Of a stretch of 64,000 nt of DNA, positions 52,942-61,224 are shown piece by piece; the stretch's first letter is position 1; each line of letters begins with the position of its first letter. A program made the translations under genes and the position numbers. Source of the stretch: UBA668 sp038234785 (GTDB lineage Bacteria; Actinomycetota; Acidimicrobiia; Acidimicrobiales; Ilumatobacteraceae); assembly GCA_038234785.1 (NCBI GenBank), contig JBBQTC010000011.1:8210-72209 (forward strand). The letters run 5' to 3'. Below the pieces are notes generated by a model, which saw nothing but the letters and a program-made list of their open reading frames with translations, was not told where the DNA came from and searched no databases.

Positions 52942-54303
52942 ATGAGTCCGCCGCGTCGACGCCGAACCCTGCGCCTGCGCACTCGGGTCACGCTGTTCTT
53001 CTCGCTCACCGCCCTGGCCGCCAGCCTCGGTCTGGCGGTGGTGACGTACGCCGTCGCCCGATCGTTCCTCATCGATCAGCGCCAGCAAACCGCGCAGACG
53101 CAGGCGTTCGCGAACGCGTCCACCGTCAAAGGCCTGCTGCGTACCGACCAACGCGTCGACATCCTGGACCTGCCGACCGAGACCGGCGGCTTCCCGCTCC
53201 TCCTGATCGACAACGTCCCCTTCGCCGACCCCCGCTTTCCTCTCGACGCCTTCCCCGTCGAACTGCGGTTGGTGGTGGCCCAGGGAGGCAGCGCCCAGCA
53301 GCGCTTCGAGTACGACAGCAAGCCGTACGTCGCCGTCGGCGTCAACATGCCCTCCGTCGATGCGCAGTACCTCGAGGCGTTCCCGATGGAGAGCACCCAG
53401 CGCAACCTCCGCGCGATCGCGACGGCCCTGTTGGTCGGCTCCGGCGTCACGATGCTGTTGGCCGGGTTCCTCGGCTGGTCGGCGAGCCGTCGGCTGCTGC
53501 GCCCGCTGTCACGCGTCGCCACCGCCGCCGGTGAGATCGCGTCCGGAGGGCTCGACGTGCGGATGGTGCCCGAGAACGACCCGGACCTCGATCGGTTGGC
53601 CAGCTCCTTCAACGACATGGCCGACGCGGTCCAGACCCGTCTCGAACGCGAGGCGCGGTTCGCCAGCGACGTCAGCCACGAGCTGCGCTCTCCCATCACC
53701 GCTCTCACTGCCGCCGTCGAGGTGCTCGACGGCCGTCGCACCGACCTGCCCGACCGCACACAGCAGGCCCTCGACGTCGTCGTCAGCCAGGTGCGCCGCT
53801 TCGACCACATGGTGATGGACCTATTGGAGCTCTCCCGCATCGACGCCGGCTCCACCGAACTGCACCGCGAGGAGGTCGACGTTCGCGAGCTCGTGCCGCG
53901 CATCGCACAGCGCTACGACTTCGGGAGCGTCCCCATCGAATTCGACGATCGACTTCCCACGTTGGTCCGCATCGACAAGCTGCGATTCGAACGCATCCTC
54001 GCCAACCTGTTGGAGAACGCCAGGGAGCACGCCGGAGGACCGGTGCGCGTGTCGCTCGATGCACAGGGCCGACATGGCATGGTGCTCTCCGTCGACGATG
54101 CCGGGCCGGGCGTCGCCCGCGGCGAGCAGTCGCGGATCTTCGAGCGGTTCGCCCGCGGCAGTGCCGCCCGCCATCGGGTCGGCACCGGACTCGGACTGTC
54201 GTTGGTCGCGGAACACGCGCACGCGCACGGTGGCGAGGCATGGGTCGAGGATCGATCCGGCGGCGGCGCGCGTTTCAAAGCGAGCTTCCAGGAGGTCATG
54301 TGA
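52942..54303 (+). CDS. Membrane sensor histidine kinase, MtrB-like
   Basis: A kinase of 453 residues with transmembrane helices at about 16-38 and 158-180, a sensor of about 115 residues between them, and HAMP from about 182. The H box has H246 in SDVSHELRSPI; the ATPase motifs are LANLLENAREHA, DDAGPGV and GTGLGLSLVAEHA. ATG 52942 is chosen over a GTG six bases upstream. The stop overlaps the GerMN lipoprotein start. The kinase-GerMN pairing recalls MtrB-LpqB of mycobacteria. Confidence 0.9.
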   Translation: MSPPRRRRTLRLRTRVTLFFSLTALAASLGLAVVTYAVARSFLIDQRQQTAQTQAFANASTVKGLLRTDQRVDILDLPTETGGFPLLLIDNVPFADPRFPLDAFPVELRLVVAQGGSAQQRFEYDSKPYVAVGVNMPSVDAQYLEAFPMESTQRNLRAIATALLVGSGVTMLLAGFLGWSASRRLLRPLSRVATAAGEIASGGLDVRMVPENDPDLDRLASSFNDMADAVQTRLEREARFASDVSHELRSPITALTAAVEVLDGRRTDLPDRTQQALDVVVSQVRRFDHMVMDLLELSRIDAGSTELHREEVDVRELVPRIAQRYDFGSVPIEFDDRLPTLVRIDKLRFERILANLLENAREHAGGPVRVSLDAQGRHGMVLSVDDAGPGVARGEQSRIFERFARGSAARHRVGTGLGLSLVAEHAHAHGGEAWVEDRSGGGARFKASFQEVM

Positions 54304-54965
54304 TGCGGACCCGACTCGTGATCATCGCCACTGCGCTGGTGTTCGGTGCCGTCGCGTGCAGCGTGGTCGACAGCGGCAAGGTCAGTCGGCTCGATCCCCC
54401 GGGCGACCTGGGCGACACACTCGCGTCGACCACCACGGCAGCGCCGACAACGACGCAACTGGTGACCACGACCAGCGGGCTGGAGACGACCACGACCGGC
54501 GTCCAGACCGAACAGGTGCGTCTCTACTTCATCGCCAGCGGACAGCTCACGTACGTCAGCCAACCGCTCCCCGCACCGGTCGCGCTGCCGGTCATCATCG
54601 CCGCCCTGCAGAGCGGCCCACAGGGTGACCTGCAGCCGGCGTTGCGAACCGCTGTGCCGGCCCGTGTCGAGATCCGCGTCTTCCCCAACGGCGCGGGCGT
54701 CGCCTCGGTCGAGTTGCCCGAGAATTTCTTCAACGATGTCGCCGTGGGCGATCAACGGTTGGTGATCGGCCAGATCGTGCTGACCCTCACCGACAGCCGC
54801 GGCATCGGGCAGGTGCAGTTCAATCAGGTCGTGCCCAAGCCGTCGGGCGAGAACATCCAGCCGGGCCAACTCCTCACCCGCCTCGACTACGAGCCGCTGC
54901 TCGACCCGAGCACGATCATCAACGATCCCGGCAGCTCCACCACGACGACCACGCTCCTGCCCTGA
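54303..54965 (+). CDS. GerMN-domain lipoprotein, LpqB-like partner of the kinase
   Basis: A protein of 220 residues. The signal peptide ends with lipobox GAVAC at residue 19. A threonine-rich linker lies at about 42-65. The GerMN domain follows: VRLYFIASGQLTYVSQPL and LLSGPQG-like ALQSGPQGDLQPALRTAVP, with GVASVELPENFFNDV. In mycobacteria LpqB works with the MtrAB system in cell-wall control. The ATG overlaps the kinase stop. LpqB's large C-terminal propeller is absent here. Confidence 0.85.
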   Translation: MRTRLVIIATALVFGAVACSVVDSGKVSRLDPPGDLGDTLASTTTAAPTTTQLVTTTSGLETTTTGVQTEQVRLYFIASGQLTYVSQPLPAPVALPVIIAALQSGPQGDLQPALRTAVPARVEIRVFPNGAGVASVELPENFFNDVAVGDQRLVIGQIVLTLTDSRGIGQVQFNQVVPKPSGENIQPGQLLTRLDYEPLLDPSTIINDPGSSTTTTTLLP

Positions 54966-54978
54966 GCACCGCTGCCGA

Positions 54979-54984
54979 TAGGGT
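54979..54984 (+). promoter_or_regulatory. -10-like element of era
   Basis: TAGGGT ends 10 bases before ATG 54995; no ribosome site is present between. Confidence 0.3.
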
Positions 54985-54994
54985 GGATCGCCTC

Positions 54995-55834
54995 ATGCGC
55001 AGCGGGTTCATCACACTGGTCGGCCGACCGAACGTCGGCAAGAGCACCCTCGTGAACGCCATGTGCGGTCGCAAGGTCAGCATCGTCAGCGACAAGCCGC
55101 AGACCACCCGCACCCGCGTCCGGGGCATCCTCACCACCGACGAGGCACAGCTGATCTTCGTCGACACGCCAGGGCTGCACAAGCCGGTCACCGCGCTCGG
55201 CGAGCGGGTCAACGCGACGGCGCTCGACAGCGTGAACGACGTCGATGTCGTGTGCCTCGTGATCGATGCCACCAAGCCGTTCGGGAGTGGCGACCAATGG
55301 GTCGCCGGGCACCTCGATCTCAAGGACGTCATCGTGATCGTCAACAAGATCGACGCGGTGAAGCAGGACGCCGTGCTCTCACAGCTCATCCAGGCCGGCA
55401 AGCTCAACGCCGCCCAGTACTTCCCGGTGTCCGCCAAGACCGGCGACGGCATCCCCGAACTCGTCGCGCACCTGTCGTCGTTGATGCCCGAAGGTCCGCT
55501 GTACTTCCCCGACGACACGGTGAGCGACCAGCCCGAGGAACTGTGGGTGGCCGAGCTCGTCCGCGAGCAGTTGCTCGCCGTCACCCGCGACGAGCTGCCC
55601 TACAGCATCGCCACCCGGGTCACCGAGTGGGAGTGGCCACGCATTCGCGTCGAGATCATCGTCGAGCGCGACAGCCAGAAGGGCATGGTCATCGGCAAGG
55701 GCGGCTCGGTCCTCAAAGAGGTCGGCAAGCTGGCCCGCGCCCAACTGCCCGAGGGTGCGTTCCTGGAGTTGTTCGTGAAGGTCGACAAGGACTGGCAACG
55801 CAAGCCCGACCGCGTCGAACGCCTCGGCTACTGA
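54995..55834 (+). CDS. era: GTPase Era
   Basis: Binds 16S rRNA during 30S assembly; 279 residues. G1 is GRPNVGKS, G2 includes the threonines in TTRTRVRG, G3 is DTPG and G4 is NKID. The KH domain has VIGKGGSVLKEVGKLAR and ends DWQRKPDRVERLGY, the usual finish. ATG 54995 is chosen over GTG 54983, since it begins MRSGFITLVGRPNVG. Confidence 0.95.
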   Translation: MRSGFITLVGRPNVGKSTLVNAMCGRKVSIVSDKPQTTRTRVRGILTTDEAQLIFVDTPGLHKPVTALGERVNATALDSVNDVDVVCLVIDATKPFGSGDQWVAGHLDLKDVIVIVNKIDAVKQDAVLSQLIQAGKLNAAQYFPVSAKTGDGIPELVAHLSSLMPEGPLYFPDDTVSDQPEELWVAELVREQLLAVTRDELPYSIATRVTEWEWPRIRVEIIVERDSQKGMVIGKGGSVLKEVGKLARAQLPEGAFLELFVKVDKDWQRKPDRVERLGY

Positions 55835-55848
55835 CCTACGATCGCAAC

Positions 55849-56391
55849 GTGACCGCCTCCGTTCGCGCTCTGCATCGCTCCGCGGAGTACACCTTCACCA
55901 AGGTCGCCGACGACTCGCTCAAACTCCTGGCCGGACTCGGAGTCGCCGGCGACGCACATGCTGGCGCAACCGTTCGCCACCGCAGCCGAATCGAACGCGA
56001 CCCCACCCAGCCCAACTTGCGGCAGGTCCACCTGATCGACAGTGAGATGCTCGACATGCTCTTCGGCGAAGGGTTCTCCGTCGGCCCGGGTCGACTCGGT
56101 GAGAACATCACCACCACGGGTCTCGACGTCCTCGCACTGCCGACCGGCACGCTGTTGCGCATCGGCCCCGACGCGCTCCTCGGTCTCACCGGCATCCGTA
56201 ACCCGTGCGCGCAGATCGAGGCCCGCTTCCCCGGCCTCCTCAAGCGGATGGTCCACCGGGACGGGGCCGGCGAGCTGCAGCGGCTGACCGGCGCGATGGC
56301 CGTCGTGCTCCAGCCCGGCACCGTGCGCGTCGGCGACACCATCACCACCCAGCTCCCCCCGGCCCCGCACCTCCCGCTGCAGCTCGTCTGA
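55849..56391 (+). CDS. MOSC-domain protein
   Basis: A protein of 180 residues with the MOSC beta-barrel: VAGDAHAG, GENITTTGLDVLALPTGTLLRIG and GIRNPCAQIE, where the cysteine of NPC is the sulfur/cofactor-binding position. MOSC proteins handle molybdenum-cofactor sulfur or detoxify hydroxylated bases. Start GTG 55849 follows TACGAT at 55837-55842 by 6 bases, so it is probably leaderless. Confidence 0.85.
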   Translation: MTASVRALHRSAEYTFTKVADDSLKLLAGLGVAGDAHAGATVRHRSRIERDPTQPNLRQVHLIDSEMLDMLFGEGFSVGPGRLGENITTTGLDVLALPTGTLLRIGPDALLGLTGIRNPCAQIEARFPGLLKRMVHRDGAGELQRLTGAMAVVLQPGTVRVGDTITTQLPPAPHLPLQLV

Positions 56392-56487
56392 CGAGTGACG
56401 GATCTGGCCTGGAATCGCGCCCAAACCCGGTCGGAGTGGCGGGGGGAGACGTGGCCGTCGAACCGAAGTGTGGCGGGGGAGGTGACC

Positions 56488-58047
56488 CTACACCTGGCTG
56501 GAGCGACCCGCCCAGAACGGTGCCCGTAGCTCACGCTTGAGCACCTTGCCGCTGCCTGTCTTGGGCAACTCGTCGATGAACGTGACGCCACGGGGCACCT
56601 TGTAGCTGGCGAGGTGCTCGCGGGCGAACGCCATCACGGTCTCGGCGTCCAGCGAGCCCCCTTCGCGGACGACCACCACCGCGTGCACCGTCTCGCCCCA
56701 CTCCTCGCTCGGCGTGCCGAACACGGCCACTTCGAGGACGTCGGGATGGTGCTCCAGTGCGGCCTCGATCTCCGCTGGATAGATGTTCATGCCTCCCGAG
56801 ATGATCATGTCCTTCTTGCGGTCGCAGATGTAGATGTACCCCTCGTCGTCGCGGTACGCGATGTCACCGACGGTCTGATAGCCGTGCTTGCTGTCGGCCA
56901 CGAACTTGTCGTGCTGCTTGTAGTAGTCGTTGAACACGCTGGGGCTCTTCACGAACAACTCCCCCGTGTGCTCAGGACCGACGCCGGTCACCTCGTTGCC
57001 TTCGTCGTCGAACAGCTTGACCTCGACCATCGGCGCCGGCTTCCCGCACGAGCCCGGCTTGCGGAGCTGGTCCTCGGGCCGCAGGATGCAGTTGACGCCG
57101 AGCTCCGTGCTGCCGTACACCTCGAACAGCGAGTCCCCGGGGAAGTAGGCGAGGTACATCTGCTTGAGCGCAAAGCTCCACGGGGCGGCGTTGGCGATCA
57201 TCCGCTTCATCGACGAGACGTCGTAGTTCGCCTTCACCTCGTCGGGCAGATTGCAGATCATCCGGATCGGAGTCGGGGCGCTGAACGTCGAGGTGACCTT
57301 GTACTTCTCGACGAGTCGCAGCCAGTCCTCGGGGTTGAACTTGCGTTGCAGCACGACGGTCTGACCCAGGACCTGTGCGATCCCCATGAACCCGCCCGGG
57401 CCGGAGTGATACAGCGGGCCCGTGGGCACGTAGACGTCGTCGGGTGTGTAGCCCACGAAGGCCATCATCGCTCCACCCTGCGCGGCGCCCTGCGAACCAC
57501 GGCGGAGCGCCCCCTTTGGCTTTCCGGTGGTGCCGCTCGTGTAGATCATCGTCGACCCGGCCTCGGTGGAAGCCGGGATGTCGGGCTCGTCGATGGATGC
57601 GAGATCCATCAGCGAGTCGACCGCCACCATGCCGTCGGGCACCTCGCCGTCGAAGACGAGATACTGCTGCACCTTCGGCAGCTCACCTCGGATGCGAGCG
57701 AACATCGGCGCGAACTCCGCGTCGACGTACACCACGGTGGCATCGGAGTGATCCGTCACGTAGCCCGCCTCTTCGTCGCTCAGCCGATAGTTGAGCGGCA
57801 CCGCCGTGACACCGAGCTTGCGGGCGGCGTTGATCATCAGCACGAGCCCGATGGAGTTCTGACCGCACCACACCACCTTTGCGTCGCCCGGCGTGACACC
57901 GAGCTCCAGCAGCACGTTGGCCAACTGGTTGGAGCGGGCGTTCAACTCGCCGAACGTCAGCGAACGCACGGTCCCGTCGGGACGATCGTCGACCATCGCC
58001 AACTTGTCGGGCTGTGTGATCGCATACGTGGACAGAAAGTCGGCCAT
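56488..58047 (-). CDS. Acyl-CoA synthetase (AMP-forming)
   Basis: A protein of 519 residues activating a carboxylate as acyl-AMP and then acyl-CoA. The P-loop-like motif is MIYTSGTTGKPKGA; VYGSTELGVN, YQTVGDIAYRDDEGYIYICDRKKDMII and the C-terminal lysine in PKTGSGKVLKRELR are present. ATG 58047 gives the normal beginning (MADFLSTYAITQPDKLAMVDD). The substrate is not evident; sequence features resemble long-chain or bile-acid/cyclic-acid ligases. It is divergent from the MaoC gene. Confidence 0.88.
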   Translation of the reverse strand: MADFLSTYAITQPDKLAMVDDRPDGTVRSLTFGELNARSNQLANVLLELGVTPGDAKVVWCGQNSIGLVLMINAARKLGVTAVPLNYRLSDEEAGYVTDHSDATVVYVDAEFAPMFARIRGELPKVQQYLVFDGEVPDGMVAVDSLMDLASIDEPDIPASTEAGSTMIYTSGTTGKPKGALRRGSQGAAQGGAMMAFVGYTPDDVYVPTGPLYHSGPGGFMGIAQVLGQTVVLQRKFNPEDWLRLVEKYKVTSTFSAPTPIRMICNLPDEVKANYDVSSMKRMIANAAPWSFALKQMYLAYFPGDSLFEVYGSTELGVNCILRPEDQLRKPGSCGKPAPMVEVKLFDDEGNEVTGVGPEHTGELFVKSPSVFNDYYKQHDKFVADSKHGYQTVGDIAYRDDEGYIYICDRKKDMIISGGMNIYPAEIEAALEHHPDVLEVAVFGTPSEEWGETVHAVVVVREGGSLDAETVMAFAREHLASYKVPRGVTFIDELPKTGSGKVLKRELRAPFWAGRSSQV

Positions 58048-58183
58048 GAGCGTGCTCCTGAGAAGTCGGGCGGTGTTCCGTGCGAGGCGAAGTGGAAACA
58101 GCGCGGCTCGAAGGAGCCGGTCCCCTGGCTGTGCATCCCCCACGGCTTCACCGTAGAGCATCGATCGGTGTCATGCTGGAGTC

Positions 58184-58645
58184 ATGGCACCTCGCATCAT
58201 CAACGGCAGCGCAGAACTCAAGTCGGTCATCGGCGAGCACCTCGGCTACTCGGAGTGGATGCAGATCTCCCAGGAACGGGTGAACCAGTTCGCCGAAGCG
58301 ACCGGCGATCACCAGTGGATCCACATCGACGTCGAGCGAGCCAAGAAGGAGAGTCCCTTCGGTGGGCCGATCGCCCACGGGTACCTCACGCTGTCGCTGG
58401 CGCCGGTGCTGCTGCCCCAGGTCGTGATCTCCACGGGTTTCAAGATGGGCGTCAACTACGGCTGCAACAAGGTGCGCTTCATGTCGCCGGTTCCGGTGGG
58501 CGCCAACCTGCGCCTCGGGGTGAAGCTGCTGTCGGTCGACGACATCGCCGGTGGGGTGCAGAGCACCTACGAGCTCACGTTCGAGACCGAAGGCGCCGCC
58601 AAGCCCAGTTGCGTCGCCGAGGTCATCTTCCGCAGCTACGAGTGA
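58184..58645 (+). CDS. MaoC-like (R)-enoyl-CoA hydratase
   Basis: A hot-dog fold protein of 153 residues. The catalytic stretch FAEATGDHQWIHID carries the aspartate and histidine of R-specific hydratases; GPIAHGYLTLSLAP follows. It hydrates enoyl-CoA to (R)-3-hydroxyacyl-CoA. The stop overlaps the DUF72 start. Confidence 0.9.
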   Translation: MAPRIINGSAELKSVIGEHLGYSEWMQISQERVNQFAEATGDHQWIHIDVERAKKESPFGGPIAHGYLTLSLAPVLLPQVVISTGFKMGVNYGCNKVRFMSPVPVGANLRLGVKLLSVDDIAGGVQSTYELTFETEGAAKPSCVAEVIFRSYE

Positions 58646-59529
58646 CCTTCGATCGAGTGCCTCGCCCACCGACGACATTGCATGTCGGTTGCCCGATGTG
58701 GGCGCAGCGCGCATGGGTCGGCCAGCAGCTTCCCGGCGACACGCCGAGCGGCCGTGAGCTGTTCGCCTACAGCAGGCTGCTCAACGCGGTGGAGGGCAAC
58801 ACGACGTTCTACGCGCTGCCGCCGGCGGACACGATCGCAAAATGGGCCGAACTCGCGCATCCCGACTTCCGATTCGTGTTCAAGGTCCCGCGCACGATCA
58901 CCCACGACCAACGACTCCGCGACACCGACGAGGAGCTCGCCACGTTCGTCGCGTTGCTCGCACCGCTCGGCGAACTCATCGGTGGCTTCACGCTGCAGCT
59001 GCCACCGTCGTTCGGGCCGGACGAACTCCCGGCATTGGAACGCACCCTCCGGACGGTGCCCACCGACTGGCGTTGGTCGGTCGAGGTCCGCCACCACGAG
59101 TTCTACGGCGGCGACGGCCGTCGCGCGTTGCGCGAGATCCTCTGGCGCCATGGCGCGGAGTGGGTGCTGCTGGACACCACGGCGCTGTTCCACCGCACAC
59201 CGATCAGCGAGGACGGGCGCGAGGAGTGGCGCACCAAGCCCCGAGTGCCATTGATGATCGAACCACTGACCGACCGGCCCGTGGTGCGCTTCGTCGGCTC
59301 CGACCATCCGGAGCTGACCGATCTCGGGCTGCATCGGTGGGAGACCATCGTCGCCGAATGGCTCGACGACGGCCGCACACCGACGCTGTTCGTGCACACA
59401 CCCGACAACCGCCGAAGTCCCGACCTCGCTCGCGGGTTCCACGACAACCTCACGACTGCCGTGCCCGGCCTCACGGCGTTGCCCGAACCGTTGCCGGTCG
59501 ACGTGGCGGAACAGGGCTCGTTGTTCTGA
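58642..59529 (+). CDS. DUF72 protein (YecE-like TIM barrel)
   Basis: A protein of 295 residues. It starts HVGCPMWAQRAWVGQQLP and contains FNAVEGNTTFYALP-type sequence (LNAVEGNTTFYALPP), FRFVFKVPRTITHDQRL and WSVEVRHHEFYGG, all typical of DUF72. It ends LPVDVAEQGSLF, also typical. Its molecular role is not established. The GTG overlaps the MaoC stop. Confidence 0.9.
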   Translation: MTFDRVPRPPTTLHVGCPMWAQRAWVGQQLPGDTPSGRELFAYSRLLNAVEGNTTFYALPPADTIAKWAELAHPDFRFVFKVPRTITHDQRLRDTDEELATFVALLAPLGELIGGFTLQLPPSFGPDELPALERTLRTVPTDWRWSVEVRHHEFYGGDGRRALREILWRHGAEWVLLDTTALFHRTPISEDGREEWRTKPRVPLMIEPLTDRPVVRFVGSDHPELTDLGLHRWETIVAEWLDDGRTPTLFVHTPDNRRSPDLARGFHDNLTTAVPGLTALPEPLPVDVAEQGSLF

Positions 59530-59535
59530 GCGCAG

Positions 59536-60147
59536 TCAGTCCGTCAGCGGTTCGCCCGACAGGTCACCCGTGATCGCCGCGTGCTGCGTCGTCGCGTACG
59601 CGTCGGTGACGACACCGAGGCCGTCGGCGACGCGGTTCACGTAGGCGAAGTACGCAGTCACCTGGTTCACATCGAGGATGTCGCGATCGGTGAGTCCGTG
59701 GGACCGCATGTCGGCGAGATCCGCCTCACGCATCTCCCCCGGCGTACGGGTGAGCTTGACCGCGTAGTCGAGCATCGCCCGCTGACGGGGCGTCACGTCG
59801 GCGGTGGTGTGGTCGAGCTCCAGGGCGCGCGCCTGCGCGGGATCCTTGGTGAGGCGGACCAGACCGGCCGCGTGGTGGGCCACTCAATAGTGGCAGCGGT
59901 TGATCGACGAGACGACGACGCCGATCATCTCCCGCTCGGGCCTGGTGATGGCGGAGCGCCCGTACATCACGGTGCGATAGAGGTCGACGTGCGCTCTCAG
60001 GGTCTCGGGGTGGAGGCTGTGCACCTTGAGGATGTTGTCGACGAGGTGATGCTCTTTGTCCCACTCCTTCTCGTACAGCTCGCGCAGCAACCCATCGGCA
60101 TCGCCTTCGGGGACCATGTCGATCCAGGCAGCTCGATCGGCGTCCAT
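59536..60147 (-). CDS. AhpD-like peroxidase-related selenoprotein (in-frame UGA read as selenocysteine)
   Basis: Carboxymuconolactone decarboxylase/AhpD family, 203 residues if UGA at 59884-59886 is read through. Upstream: PEREMIGVVVSSINRCHY; downstream in the same frame: VAHHAAGLVRL. The family motif is C-x-x-C-x-x-H-H, so the UGA takes the place of the second cysteine (C85-H-Y-U88-V-A-H-H). A SECIS-like hairpin follows at the right distance. The two halves together make a normal length and both match the family. ATG 60147 overlaps the LLM gene stop (TGATG). Function: peroxide or organic hydroperoxide reduction with a redox-active Cys/Sec pair. A less likely reading is two separate peptides, the second from the GTG just after the UGA. 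Confidence 0.82.
59854..59871 (-). promoter_or_regulatory. Candidate bacterial SECIS hairpin
   Basis: On the minus strand, 12 bases after the UGA, GCGGCC pairs with GG-CCGC around the loop GGUCU, with one bulged U on the 3' side. The E. coli fdhF SECIS has the same GGUCU loop element, a bulged U (on the 5' side there) and an 11-base distance from UGA. The hairpin lies inside the coding sequence, as bacterial SECIS elements do. Confidence 0.75.
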
Positions 60148-61148
60148 CAGCGGAAGTTGGGCATCACTTCGGCGGCGAACAGCTCCATCGTCTCGGTGCT
60201 GGGATAGTCGGGGCACCAGGGGATGAATCCGGTGCAGCCCAGATCGAGATAGGTCTGGATCTTCTCGCACACCTGCTCGGGCGTGCCGACCAGGTTGCCA
60301 TCGCGCCAGTTCTCGGCGGGCTCGCCCCACATGCTCTTGGTGCCGGCCGCCAGGACTTCGGCCTCGGTGGAGCGGATGAACACCTCCGGCGACCAGGTCT
60401 TGCGAATCGTGTCCTCGTCGCGACCCACCGCGACACAGTGGCCCTTCAGAATCTCGCGCTTGCGAGCCCATTCGTCGGGCTTGCCGCCGAAGTTGCTGCA
60501 GTCGGCGAACCGAGCGACGACCCGCAACGTCAACTGCTCGCCGCCGCCGCCGATCCAGATCGGTGGATGGGGAGACTGCAGCGGCTTGGGGTCGCAGTGG
60601 GCGCGCGACATCGTGTAGTACGTGCCGTCGAAGGATGTCTCGGGCTCGGTCCACATGCTGCGCACGATCTGCACCGATTCACGCAGCATGCCGATGCGGT
60701 CCTTCGGACGGGGGAACTCGAAGCCGTACCCCTTGTATTCGTTCTCGTACCAACCGGCGCCGATGCCCCAGTCGAGGCGGCCACCGCTGATGACATCGAT
60801 CGTGCTGGTGATCTTGGCGAGCACCGAGGGCTGCCGATAACTGTTGCAGCCCACCATCTGGCCGAGCCGAACTCGCGACGTGCGTTGGCTGATCGCGGCC
60901 ATCGTGGTCCAGCATTCGAACACCGCCTCGTGTGCAGGACGCGGGACGTTGTGGAAGTGGTCGTAGACCCAGATCGAATCGAAGCCGAGCTCCTCGGCAC
61001 GCACCGCGATGTCGACCGCGGTCTGCCACTTCGCCTCGGCTCCGTCGATGCCGGCGAGCTCCATCTTCCAGCCCTGCGGCATGAACATGCCGAACACGTT
61101 CTTCCCGAGGTCGCGAGTGTCGGTGGCGGGGCCGGTGGGGATGCTCAT
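60147..61148 (-). CDS. LLM-class (F420-dependent type) oxidoreductase
   Basis: A TIM barrel of 333 residues in the luciferase-like family. It has AVRAEELGFDSIWVYDHF, ISQRTSRVRLGQMVGCNSYRQP, GGRLDWGIGAGWYENEYKGYG, and IWIGGGGEQLTLRVVARFADCSN. ATG 61148 gives the normal beginning before NVFGMFMPQ. Actinobacterial members commonly use coenzyme F420; the substrate is unknown. It is in one operon with the selenoprotein, which may act on a product or protect the enzyme. Confidence 0.88.
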   Translation of the reverse strand: MSIPTGPATDTRDLGKNVFGMFMPQGWKMELAGIDGAEAKWQTAVDIAVRAEELGFDSIWVYDHFHNVPRPAHEAVFECWTTMAAISQRTSRVRLGQMVGCNSYRQPSVLAKITSTIDVISGGRLDWGIGAGWYENEYKGYGFEFPRPKDRIGMLRESVQIVRSMWTEPETSFDGTYYTMSRAHCDPKPLQSPHPPIWIGGGGEQLTLRVVARFADCSNFGGKPDEWARKREILKGHCVAVGRDEDTIRKTWSPEVFIRSTEAEVLAAGTKSMWGEPAENWRDGNLVGTPEQVCEKIQTYLDLGCTGFIPWCPDYPSTETMELFAAEVMPNFR

Positions 61149-61224
61149 GCCATCGACTGTACCCGCTGACAGATTTCCCGGCTGATGACGACCCGCCCGG
61201 AACGGGTGGCTAGGTTTCCGGCCC

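Noticed and set aside
59536..59886. In-frame UGA considered as a nonsense mutation or as the border of two genes
   Set aside because: Both sides match one family in one frame, the UGA sits at a redox position, and a SECIS-like hairpin follows. A pseudogene would not be expected to show these together.
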